A stretch of 6,655 nucleotides of DNA from an uncultured Eubacterium sp. (lineage in GTDB: Bacteria > Bacillota > Clostridia > Lachnospirales > Lachnospiraceae), in contig CAMODP010000101.1 of assembly GCA_946611445.1 (NCBI GenBank), positions 1 through 6,655 on the forward strand, given 5' to 3'. The notes beneath the pieces were generated by a model. It did no database searches and had not been told where the DNA came from. It saw nothing but the letters and a program-made list of their open reading frames with translations. Shown here one piece after another: positions 1-5,557 of this stretch (the first letter of the stretch is position 1; every line of letters begins with the position of its first letter). Position numbers and translations under genes: made by a program.

Positions 1-1477
1 TCGGTTCTTCGGTCGGTGTCGGCGTCAATTCCTCAGTTGGTGCCGATGTCACTTCCTCTGTCGGGGCAGATCCCTCCTCCAGCCAGTAATCCGGGTCGCC
101 GGTTTCCCGTATCGTGTCGACCATGGAGAGATATTCAGAGTACGCGGCGGAGACACTCAGCTCATCATAGAAAGGAGCCGAGATCTCCCGCATGGCCTGG
201 CTGTGACAGGGATAGTACATCATGACGCCATTTGCCTTGCTTATATTGGATTTCTGGTACAGGACAAAGCTGTCCAGCGCGTCGATCAGCGCCTGTGCCT
301 CGTCCGGATAGAGAACGCCCAGTTTTTCGGCGGCATCCCGACAGTCCACCACGTCAAAACTGTTCTCTGTGCCGGCAGTATGAGGGGAGAATTCATACAT
401 CTGTTCACGCAGCCTCTGCAGATCGGAATACTCTCCCTGACGAAGTCCGCCCGCAGCCTGCTCAAAAAGTCTGTCAGACGCGGCGGATACACCGTCAATC
501 GCCGCCAGATCCAGACAGGACAGAGACCAGTCTACAGATCCTCTTGCGGGATTTGATTCCTGAATCCTCTGATTGACCTGGTCGTAAAAAGACGCAAATC
601 TGTCTATAATGCTTATCGGCAGATCATGCAGCGTGCTGCCGTTCAGATCTGCCAGAAACGAGTAATCCGCGCCGTTTCCGGGGCAGTCTTCCTCTGAAGC
701 TATCATATAGTCGGCATAATTACGCCAGTAATCCGCTATCTCAAGGGATGCGCTCAGACACGTGTCAAAATAAACAAATGCGAGCTTTTGCTCCCCGGAA
801 AAAAGAGTGTTTTCCATTGCTTCTGAAAATTCCTGCATTGTCAGCAGGTCATGGAAAGGGATTCCGACGTCATCAGAATAGAAGAATTCATCTTTTCCGA
901 ACGGCAGAAGCGGGCCGCCGCCGTGATCCCAGAAAATCAGCGCATAGTCATCCGCGGGGAAATATTCCGTCGAGAAATTTACAAAATCCGTAAGAGACTG
1001 CGGAATACCCATGTCAGACACGGTGTCCGTTTCTGCTACGAAAGTGGCCGTACCCCCTTCATCCAGGTACAGCACCGTGTTTCTGTCGTTGGGAACACTG
1101 CTTTTCCAGCTGTAGCTGCCTCCGGTATAGATCAGGACATTTGTATCGGAAACGTCCACACCGGAGTGGAGCATCTCGAGCAGATCCAGGCTCGCGGCGC
1201 CGCCGTTTCCGTCAGAATCTGAGCCGCTTTCAAGGTCGGAACCGACCATATAGATCATAATCGTGTTCGTCTTCCTGCCTGCGGGCGACAGCCCGGAACA
1301 GGTCAGCGGAGAGAACACTTCCTCCTCATGAAAAGGGCCGGCTATCTCTTCGTTTCCCAAATCGATGAAAATACTGCTGCCCGACGCCGCGGCAGGGACA
1401 GGCAGCGCAGCTGCCAGCAGTGCGCATGCCGAGAATGCCGTCAGTGCCTTTTTCAGAAAATGTATTATTGACTTCAT
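1..1477 (-). CDS. Clostripain-family (C11) secreted cysteine peptidase, C-terminus beyond window edge
   Basis: The 492 complete codons in the window hold the N-terminal and catalytic part of a C11 (clostripain-like) cysteine endopeptidase, a family that usually cuts after Arg or Lys outside the cell. Residues 1-31 look like a Sec signal peptide: basic start MKSIIHFLKK, a hydrophobic core rich in Ala and Leu, and a small-residue end near PAAAS. The catalytic domain starts around residue 70 (NTIMIYMVGSDLES). The histidine is in WDHGGG (His185) and the nucleophile in FDTCLSAS (Cys240), followed by the family-like stretch YADYMIASEEDCPGNGADY. From about residue 463 the chain becomes a Pro/Thr/Glu-rich linker with repeated PTEE, still open at the edge, so further domains or an anchor are probable. 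The start is ATG at 1477, with GGAGG at 1491-1487 nine bases upstream and a good promoter at 1587-1559. The family call is secure; the substrate is unknown. Confidence 0.9.
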   Translation of the reverse strand, partial: MKSIIHFLKKALTAFSACALLAAALPVPAAASGSSIFIDLGNEEIAGPFHEEEVFSPLTCSGLSPAGRKTNTIMIYMVGSDLESGSDSDGNGGAASLDLLEMLHSGVDVSDTNVLIYTGGSYSWKSSVPNDRNTVLYLDEGGTATFVAETDTVSDMGIPQSLTDFVNFSTEYFPADDYALIFWDHGGGPLLPFGKDEFFYSDDVGIPFHDLLTMQEFSEAMENTLFSGEQKLAFVYFDTCLSASLEIADYWRNYADYMIASEEDCPGNGADYSFLADLNGSTLHDLPISIIDRFASFYDQVNQRIQESNPARGSVDWSLSCLDLAAIDGVSAASDRLFEQAAGGLRQGEYSDLQRLREQMYEFSPHTAGTENSFDVVDCRDAAEKLGVLYPDEAQALIDALDSFVLYQKSNISKANGVMMYYPCHSQAMREISAPFYDELSVSAAYSEYLSMVDTIRETGDPDYWLEEGSAPTEEVTSAPTEELTPTPTEEP

Positions 1478-1486
1478 AATTGATGA

Positions 1487-1491
1487 CCTCC
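1487..1491 (-). promoter_or_regulatory. Ribosome binding site of the C11 peptidase gene
   Basis: GGAGG on the minus strand, nine bases before the ATG at 1477. It supports that start, which is also directly followed by the signal peptide. Confidence 0.8.
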
Positions 1492-1558
1492 GCTCCTGAT
1501 GTGCTAAACCGAAGATTATTCTTTTTACTGACTGCTCCTCCTGAAAATATCTGATATC

Positions 1559-1587
1559 ATTATATGGAACATAGACAGGCATTTCAA
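1559..1587 (-). promoter_or_regulatory. Sigma-A-like promoter of the C11 peptidase gene
   Basis: Read on the minus strand, a TTGAAA -35 box (1587-1582) is separated by 17 bp from a perfect TATAAT -10 box (1564-1559). The expected transcription start near 1552 would give a leader of about 75 nt before the ATG at 1477. The -35 box lies inside the first unit of a 54-bp tandem duplication that carries the palindromic repeats, so the repeat pair sits immediately upstream of this promoter. Confidence 0.75.
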
Positions 1588-1603
1588 GCATAAGGAGACA
1601 GAA

Positions 1604-1630
1604 GGAGACAGGGGTCAGACCCCTGTCTCT
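1604..1630 (+). repeat. 27-nt palindrome, copy 1 (A-centred, near perfect)
   Basis: Left arm GGAGACAGGGGTC, central A, right arm matching except the last base (T instead of C). An extra half-arm GGAGACA lies ten bases upstream at 1594-1600. Confidence 0.95.
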
Positions 1631-1656
1631 TGGCATTTCAACCGTAAGGAGACAGA

Positions 1657-1683
1657 GGAGACAGGGGTCTGACCCCTGTCTCC
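1657..1683 (-). repeat. 27-nt palindrome, copy 2 (T-centred, perfect)
   Basis: Perfect 13-bp inverted arms with central T, so in opposite orientation to copy 1. An extra half-arm GGAGACA lies at 1648-1654, as in copies 1 and 4. Confidence 0.95.
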
Positions 1684-1701
1684 TCTCGTAAGTGTCCTCT
1701 T

Positions 1702-1728
1702 TTGACTTTTTGTGATGTATGGTATGAT
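1702..1728 (+). promoter_or_regulatory. Candidate promoter of the TIR-Sel1 gene
   Basis: An extended -10 element, TGG followed by TATGAT (1720-1728), lies 15 bp after TTGACT (1702-1707). The spacer is short, but an extended -10 tolerates a poor -35 box. Transcription would start near 1735, giving a leader of roughly 170 nt that contains palindromes 3 and 4. No other good plus-strand promoter is visible before the gene. Confidence 0.45.
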
Positions 1729-1824
1729 ATTCACGAAGCGAAAGCAGGCAAGTGAGGCTGGCATTCAGGAACGCAGATGAAGCGTGAAGGTAAAATAGAA
1801 CGGAAATGGTAAAGAACGATTGAA

Positions 1825-1851
1825 GGAGACAGGGGTCAGACCCCTGTCTCC
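1825..1851 (+). repeat. 27-nt palindrome, copy 3 (A-centred, perfect)
   Basis: Perfect 13-bp arms with central A. It is followed after 20 bases by the T-centred copy 4; the two could form separate hairpins or pair with each other. Confidence 0.95.
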
Positions 1852-1871
1852 AGGGTCAAAAGGAGACAGAA

Positions 1872-1898
1872 GGAGACAGGGGTCTGACCCCTGTCTCC
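1872..1898 (-). repeat. 27-nt palindrome, copy 4 (T-centred, perfect), directly before the TIR start
   Basis: Perfect 13-bp arms with central T, preceded by a half-arm GGAGACA at 1862-1868. It ends ten bases before the ATG at 1909 and so occupies most of the space where a ribosome binding site would lie. Confidence 0.95.
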
Positions 1899-1908
1899 CT
1901 AAGAAAAA

Positions 1909-3309
1909 ATGAGTGAGTATATCTACAACGCATTTATCAGCTACAGTCACCGGGACCTGTCGTGGGGGAAATGGCTCCAGCGCCGTCTGGAGACGTTTCG
2001 TCTGCCGAGGGGTCTGTCGGCTGACTGGCCTGCCGGGAAGCGGCTGAAGGTGTTCCGCGATCAGACGGATCTGGCAGGCGTGGGGCTGCAGGGTACGCTC
2101 AGGCAGGAACTGGCCGCGTCGGAATACCTGGTCGTTATCTGTTCGCCGCAGAGCGCCGCCTCGGAATGGGTGAATGCGGAGGTGATGTCTTTTGTGTCTG
2201 CCGGCAGGGCGGATCACATCATTCCGTTTATCGTGGAGGGTGAGCCGGAGAGCGACAACCCGGAGCTGGAGTGTTTTCCGCCGGCCCTGAAGAACGCCAC
2301 GGATGACGAGCTGCTGGGCGTCAATATTCAGGAGATTGGCCGGAACAAGGCTTTTCTGAAGCTGGTTTCCATCATCCTGGACGTTCGCTTTAACCGGCTG
2401 GTTGACCGGGAGAAGAAGAGAAAACGGCGCACGATCCTGCTGAGCCTGCTGGTGACGGCGGCTGTTGGCGGGACGGGCGGATTTATGCTGTGGCGAAATG
2501 CCGTGATCTCGGAGAAAAACCAGGCGCTTTCCTATGATATCTATGGGGCGGCTTTGGTGTCGATTGCGGAAAAGGATGTCTTTGAACCGGCGGATATAGC
2601 GTTTCTCCGGGTCTCTGCCGAGGCCGGAAACGTGGATGCGATGCTGCTGCTGTCTGACTGCCTGCGCAAGGGCTGGGGTGTAGAGCAGGATCTCGAAGGC
2701 TGCTTTTACTGGTGCAAAAAAGGCGCCGAGGCGGGCAATCCGCAGTGCATGATCGCCCTTGCCAACTGTTACTCCAATGGAGAGGGCACGGAGAAGGACC
2801 TGGAGGCATCCTACGCCTGGAATCTGAAAAGTGCGGAGGCCGGCGCGGCAGAAGGTATGCTGAATGCGGGGATCTGCTGCGAGGACGGCCTGGGCACAGA
2901 GGCTGATCCGGCGCAGGCTTTTTCCTGGTACAAAAAGTCTGCTGAGGCGGGATATGACCTGGGCATCTACAACCTGGCTCGCTGCTATATGTCCGGCACG
3001 GGAACAGAGCAGGACCAGGATAAGGCCTTTTACTGGATGAAAAAACTGGCGGAAACCGGAAATGCCGAAGGGATGTACAACATGGGCCTGATGTACCAGT
3101 ACGGCTTCGGGACAGAGGAAGACCCGGCCGAGGCCTACGCATGGTACCGCAAAGCCGCCGAAGCCGGCGACCCCGACGGCGCGTACCGCACCGCCTGGTG
3201 CATCGAAAACAGCTACGGCACCGAAGACCAGGCCCGCGAATGGTACGAACGCGCCGCCGCGCTCGGCAGCGCCGAAGCGAAGGAGCGGATCGCCGAGTTG
3301 GACGAGTGA
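1909..3309 (+). CDS. Membrane-anchored TIR-domain protein with C-terminal Sel1 repeats
   Basis: A 466-residue protein in three parts. Residues 1-160 are a bacterial TIR domain: first strand YNAFISYSHRD, a loop with VFRDQTDL (48-55), and SEWVNAE with the W-x3-E pattern (Trp87, Glu91), where Glu91 matches the catalytic glutamate of NAD-cleaving TIR domains. A basic patch (169-174, KKRKRR) precedes one hydrophobic segment (about 175-195), so by the positive-inside rule the TIR domain is cytoplasmic and the C-terminus outside. Residues 237-449 are six Sel1-like repeats starting at 237, 273, 309, 345, 381 and 417, five of exactly 36 residues and the last of 33, then a partial unit. Sel1 repeats bind proteins. 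Roles in defence or signalling by NAD cleavage are inferred. The ATG is fixed by the first TIR strand, although no normal ribosome binding site precedes it. The last repeats use markedly more C-ending codons. Confidence 0.88.
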   Translation: MSEYIYNAFISYSHRDLSWGKWLQRRLETFRLPRGLSADWPAGKRLKVFRDQTDLAGVGLQGTLRQELAASEYLVVICSPQSAASEWVNAEVMSFVSAGRADHIIPFIVEGEPESDNPELECFPPALKNATDDELLGVNIQEIGRNKAFLKLVSIILDVRFNRLVDREKKRKRRTILLSLLVTAAVGGTGGFMLWRNAVISEKNQALSYDIYGAALVSIAEKDVFEPADIAFLRVSAEAGNVDAMLLLSDCLRKGWGVEQDLEGCFYWCKKGAEAGNPQCMIALANCYSNGEGTEKDLEASYAWNLKSAEAGAAEGMLNAGICCEDGLGTEADPAQAFSWYKKSAEAGYDLGIYNLARCYMSGTGTEQDQDKAFYWMKKLAETGNAEGMYNMGLMYQYGFGTEEDPAEAYAWYRKAAEAGDPDGAYRTAWCIENSYGTEDQAREWYERAAALGSAEAKERIAELDE

Positions 3310-3318
3310 GATGAAGAA

Positions 3319-3345
3319 GGAGACAGGGGTCAGACCCCTGTCTCC
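3319..3345 (+). repeat. 27-nt palindrome, copy 5 (A-centred, perfect)
   Basis: Perfect arms with central A, starting ten bases past the TIR stop codon (3307-3309). It could form a hairpin in the mRNA tail, but no T-run follows, so it is not a classical terminator on this strand. Confidence 0.95.
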
Positions 3346-3381
3346 AAAACTGACAGAGATAATAAACAAGGAAGACGCCAA

Positions 3382-3408
3382 GAATACAGGTGTCAGACCT
3401 GTGTCTCC
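3382..3408 (+). repeat. Palindrome copy 6 (diverged subfamily)
   Basis: Five differences from the A-centred perfect form. It keeps its own inner symmetry, ACAGGT and ACCTGT around GTCAG, and ends in GTGTCTCC, a right arm shared with copies 8, 13 and 15. Confidence 0.85.
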
Positions 3409-3425
3409 GAAGCTGGAAAAAACGG

Positions 3426-3452
3426 GGAGACAGGGGTCTGACCCCTGTCTCC
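3426..3452 (-). repeat. 27-nt palindrome, copy 7 (T-centred, perfect)
   Basis: Perfect arms with central T, 17 bases after copy 6. On the minus strand it is followed by six T residues (complement of 3417-3422), but no minus-strand gene reads into it. Confidence 0.95.
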
Positions 3453-3488
3453 AAAACTGACAGAGATGATAAACAGGGAAAACGCCGA

Positions 3489-3515
3489 GGAAACAGGTGT
3501 CGGACCTGTGTCTCC
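3489..3515 (+). repeat. Palindrome copy 8 (diverged subfamily, G centre)
   Basis: Duplicate of copy 6 with three differences, central G, keeping ACAGGT and ACCTGT and the GTGTCTCC end. It lies 28 bases before the DegV ribosome binding site. Confidence 0.85.
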
Positions 3516-3542
3516 ATCGAAGCAGATAAGAATAGTAATTGC

Positions 3543-3548
3543 AGGAGG
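3543..3548 (+). promoter_or_regulatory. Ribosome binding site deciding the DegV start
   Basis: AGGAGG eight bases before the ATG at 3557. It rules out an in-frame TTG at 3539, which lies upstream of this site. Confidence 0.9.
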
Positions 3549-3556
3549 TTTTATAC

Positions 3557-4411
3557 ATGTCGATAAGAATTATAGCTGATTCAGCCAGTGATATTTCACA
3601 GGATCTGGCGGCTAAATGGGGCATAACGGTGCTCCCGCTGCGGGTCCGCTTTGGGGAGGAGGAGTATCTGGACGGTGTGACGCTGTCCAATCGTTCGTTC
3701 TATGAGAAGCTGATTGAAACAGATGTGGTGCCGAAGACCAGTCAGATTCCTCCTTTTGAATATGAGAAGCATTTTGCTGAAGCGGTGGCTGCAGGGGATG
3801 ACGTGATCTGTTTCTGCCTGTCTTCCGGCGTGTCCGGCTCATACCAGAGTGCCTGTATTGCGGCGCAGGATTTTGCGGATCATGTGACTGTGATTGACTC
3901 GCGGCAGTTTTGCATTTCTTATTATATTATTGTGGAGAGGGCAGTACAGCTGCGGGATCTCGGATGTCCGGCGGGGGAGATTGTCAGCCGTATCAGTGAG
4001 GAGCTGAAGGACGCGCATGTCATTGCGGTTTTCAATACGCTGGAATATCTGCGCCTGGGAGGAAGAATCGGAAATGCCGCGGCTTTTGCCGGAAACCTGA
4101 TCTCTCTGAAGCCGGTACTGACAATAGAAGAAGGCGTCGTAAAGGTGATCGGAAAAGCACGTGGATCACGGAACAGCAGCAATCTGCTGATAAAAGGAAT
4201 CCAGAATCTGGGCGGGATAGATTTTGACAGGCCGGTTGCACTCGGATACACCGGCTTCTCGGATGAGGTACTGCAGAAGTACGTGAGCGACTCAAAGTTC
4301 CTGTATGAAGGGTACGAAGACCGTCTGGAATATGCGTCTGTCGGCGCCACGATCGGTACGTATGCCGGCCCAGGTGCAATCGCGGTGGCATTTTTCGCCA
4401 AGAAAATGTGA
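3557..4411 (+). CDS. DegV family fatty-acid-binding protein (FakB-like)
   Basis: A 284-residue protein, the usual length for the family. DegV proteins bind one fatty acid; FakB members present it to the kinase FakA, which makes acyl phosphate for phospholipid synthesis. Family marks in order: IADSASDI near the start (6-13), KTSQIPPFEYE (60-70) with the Thr-Ser pair that binds the carboxylate, SSGVSGSYQSA (89-99), VIDSR (112-116), NTLEYLRLGGRIG (160-172) and IGTYAGPGAIAVAF (266-279). There is no signal peptide or membrane segment, so it acts in the cytoplasm. After DSR, the stretch QFCISYYIIV lacks the small and glycine-rich residues I expect there, possibly altering the pocket. The FakA partner is not in the window. 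No clear promoter is visible; the upstream gap is mostly repeats. The family assignment is firm, the exact fatty acid unknown. Confidence 0.95.
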   Translation: MSIRIIADSASDISQDLAAKWGITVLPLRVRFGEEEYLDGVTLSNRSFYEKLIETDVVPKTSQIPPFEYEKHFAEAVAAGDDVICFCLSSGVSGSYQSACIAAQDFADHVTVIDSRQFCISYYIIVERAVQLRDLGCPAGEIVSRISEELKDAHVIAVFNTLEYLRLGGRIGNAAAFAGNLISLKPVLTIEEGVVKVIGKARGSRNSSNLLIKGIQNLGGIDFDRPVALGYTGFSDEVLQKYVSDSKFLYEGYEDRLEYASVGATIGTYAGPGAIAVAFFAKKM

Positions 4412-4490
4412 GAGCGGCCAGGACAGTTGGAGGAGACAGGGGTCAGACCCCTGTCTCCCCATGAAAATGTAAAAGCGGCTAGGGCAGTTG
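4402..4490 (+). repeat. Duplication of the DegV gene tail around a palindrome (period 61 bp)
   Basis: The 28 bases at 4402-4429, covering the last DegV codons, the stop and some downstream sequence, recur at 4463-4490 with 24 of 28 matches. Palindrome copy 9 lies between them. The second copy is an untranslated relic. Confidence 0.85.
4432..4458 (+). repeat. 27-nt palindrome, copy 9 (A-centred, perfect)
   Basis: Perfect arms with central A, 20 bases after the DegV stop codon. No T-run follows on the plus strand. Confidence 0.95.
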
Positions 4491-4507
4491 AGTCTGTGGA
4501 GGAGACG

Positions 4508-4534
4508 GGAGACAGGAATCAGATCTGAGCCTCC
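4508..4534 (+). repeat. Palindrome copy 10 (diverged subfamily)
   Basis: Left end GGAGACAGG is intact; the rest diverges to AATCAGATCTG and ends CCTCC. The TCAGATCTG core is shared with copies 13 and 15. A half-arm GGAGACG precedes it at 4501-4507. Confidence 0.8.
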
Positions 4535-4552
4535 GAACCTGAAGATAATTGA

Positions 4553-4579
4553 GGAGACAGGGGTCTGACCCCTGTCTCC
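4553..4579 (-). repeat. 27-nt palindrome, copy 11 (T-centred, perfect)
   Basis: Perfect arms with central T, 18 bases after copy 10, repeating the diverged-then-perfect order of copies 6-7 and 13-14. Confidence 0.95.
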
Positions 4580-4592
4580 TCCGGAACCGAGG

Positions 4593-4625
4593 AAAAAAGG
4601 AGACAGGGGTCTGACCCCTGTCTCC
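4593..4625 (-). terminator. Likely intrinsic terminator of the DUF1848 gene, made from palindrome 12
   Basis: On the minus strand the gene's stop codon runs straight into the palindrome (possible 12-bp stem with a 3-nt loop, or 11 bp with 5 nt), followed at once by six T residues (complement of 4593-4598). A stable GC-rich stem plus a U-run is the classical Rho-independent layout. It is the only repeat copy with a T-run behind it in the direction of an adjacent gene. Confidence 0.65.
4599..4625 (-). repeat. 27-nt palindrome, copy 12 (T-centred, perfect), touching the DUF1848 stop codon
   Basis: Perfect arms with central T. Its last plus-strand base (4625) is also the third base of the minus-strand TAG stop codon (4627-4625) of the DUF1848 gene. 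Confidence 0.95.
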
Positions 4626-5557
4626 TACACGAAGGGGAGGCGCAGCTGGGGGTCGATCCAGCTGGTCTGCCGGGCATCGTGGATGATGTCGTCCGGGCCT
4701 GTGTGTCCGATAAGGAGGGGGGAGGCCGGGTCGTGCTGCTGCATGGAGCGGCGGACGGCGTCTCTGTCGGCGTTGGCGTAGCAGTAGCGGCAGAGGTGGC
4801 CGCAGGTGTTGTAGGCGCCGATGTCGGCGGTGATGTAGCAGGCGCATTCTTTGCGGTTGTTTGGATTTGGCGGCAGGATGAGGTTCTGTCCGACGGCAGA
4901 CTCGAATACCTGCCTTGTCATGCAGCCGGAGCAGTCGGCTCCGACGGAGGCGAGTCCGGGACTTTCGCCGCAGGGTTTGATGATTATGTCATAGGCTGCG
5001 GCAGTGCGGACGAAGCCTCTGGTCAGGGAGAGCTGTATGTCGAAGGGCACGGTGCGGGCTTCCGGGAAGTTCTTTTTTACTTTTTCGTACAGGTCTATGA
5101 AGCTGATGACGCAGGTGCGGGTGGCGCCGGCGAGTGTCTCGCACATGGATGAAAAGGCTTCGAGATGTCTTTCGGGAGTCCACTGTTCATCGATGAGGAT
5201 CGGGTCATAGCGCCAGCACATGTTTTCTGCGCCGACGATGGACGAGAGGGCCCGGAAGGTCTGCATGACAGCCTTTTTGTCCGGCACGTGCGGCTCAAGA
5301 TCTCTGCCGTAGGGCGTGATGGTCACAAACCAATACTGGCGGTACGGCGCGAGCAGATCCATATAGGGAAGTATCGGCGCCGGGTTTTTGCTGCAGAAGA
5401 CCATCAGATCCACCACCGTGGGATTCAGGCGGTATCTGGTGACTGAGACCGGATTGAAAGGATTGCGCACCAGAACAAAGCCTTCACGGAGACGGTTGGC
5501 GAACCATTTTGCGTAGAAGGCGGGGATATCTGTGCGGTTTCCGGTCTGAATAATCAT
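4625..5557 (-). CDS. DUF1848 family protein with C-terminal radical-SAM-like cysteine cluster
   Basis: A 310-residue protein of the DUF1848 family, whose function is not established. The N-terminal part shows family-typical stretches: NRTDIPAFYAKWFANRL (7-23), VLVRNPFNP (28-36), FCSKNPAPIL (54-63), FVTITPYGRDLEP (77-89), WRYDPIL (115-121) and CVISFIDLYEKV (149-160). The C-terminal part is cysteine-rich: Cys196, C209-x2-C212, C238-x-C240, and C252-x3-C256-x2-C259 in NTCGHLCRYCYAN. The last motif has the spacing of the iron-sulfur site of radical SAM enzymes, but near the C-terminus rather than the N-terminus. An iron-sulfur redox or radical role is inferred. I place the start at ATG 5557, giving MIIQTGNRTDIP as is usual for the family; a TTG two codons earlier is less likely. 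No good ribosome binding site precedes either. It is transcribed alone, convergent with the DegV gene. Confidence 0.88.
   Translation of the reverse strand: MIIQTGNRTDIPAFYAKWFANRLREGFVLVRNPFNPVSVTRYRLNPTVVDLMVFCSKNPAPILPYMDLLAPYRQYWFVTITPYGRDLEPHVPDKKAVMQTFRALSSIVGAENMCWRYDPILIDEQWTPERHLEAFSSMCETLAGATRTCVISFIDLYEKVKKNFPEARTVPFDIQLSLTRGFVRTAAAYDIIIKPCGESPGLASVGADCSGCMTRQVFESAVGQNLILPPNPNNRKECACYITADIGAYNTCGHLCRYCYANADRDAVRRSMQQHDPASPLLIGHTGPDDIIHDARQTSWIDPQLRLPFV

Larger units (their letters stand above)
1578..1684. repeat. Tandem duplication of about 54 bp, each unit carrying one palindrome
   Basis: Unit 1 is 1578-1631 and unit 2 is 1632-1684. Both open with GGCATTTCAA, continue with TAAGGAGACAGA, then a 27-nt palindrome. 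I count four substitutions and a one-base deletion in unit 2. The palindrome centre is A in unit 1 and T in unit 2. GGCATTTCAA includes the complement of the peptidase -35 box, so the duplication copied part of that promoter; unit 2 has no -10 box at the right distance. Confidence 0.9.
1478..1908. other. Divergent intergenic region between the C11 peptidase and TIR genes
   Basis: This 431-bp region holds, left to right: the leader and promoter of the minus-strand peptidase gene, a 54-bp tandem duplication with one palindrome per unit (1578-1684), a candidate plus-strand promoter (1702-1728), a stretch without recognisable features (about 1729-1824), and an inverted pair of palindromes (1825-1898) ending ten bases before the TIR start codon. 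I see no credible small gene or RNA gene here. The two promoters diverge, with the first repeat pair between them and the second inside the presumed TIR leader. Confidence 0.7.
3319..3515. repeat. Tandem duplication of a 90-bp block (period 107 bp) containing two palindromes each
   Basis: Block A is 3319-3408 and block B is 3426-3515, each 90 nt and separated by 17 nt. Each holds a perfect palindrome, a 36-nt spacer starting AAAACTGACAGAGAT, and a diverged palindrome. By hand I count 82 of 90 identical positions; all four spacer differences are transitions. The perfect palindrome is A-centred in block A and T-centred in block B. The block fills most of the 247-bp gap between the TIR and DegV genes. 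Confidence 0.92.

Noticed and set aside
203..1222. Plus-strand open frames within the C11 peptidase gene
   Set aside because: They are antisense to the peptidase, with no ribosome binding sites or recognisable domains.
3417..3452. Minus-strand terminator formed by palindrome 7 and six T residues
   Set aside because: The layout resembles a terminator, but no minus-strand gene reads into it; the sequence upstream on that strand is antisense to the DegV gene.
2483..3517. Second minus-strand open frame of 344 codons
   Set aside because: Its composition is Arg/Pro/Ser-rich, as expected from the antisense of a GC-rich gene, and it overlaps the TIR gene and the repeats.
3539..3556. TTG at 3539 as the DegV start
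   Set aside because: It precedes the AGGAGG at 3543-3548, whereas ATG 3557 has ideal spacing and gives the usual DegV N-terminus.
1765..3690. Long minus-strand open frame (641 codons) across the TIR gene
   Set aside because: It lies antisense to the well-supported TIR-Sel1 gene, shows no family features, and its repeated GDRGLTPVSF-like peptides are just translated palindromes.
3319..4625. CRISPR array
   Set aside because: The repeats are 27 nt but are near-perfect palindromes in both orientations, spacing varies (3 to about 50 nt within clusters), the spacers are themselves duplicated, and no cas gene is near.
4679..5152. Plus-strand Val/Gly/Ala-rich open frame inside the DUF1848 gene
   Set aside because: It is antisense to a family-matching gene and low in complexity, typical of a shadow frame.
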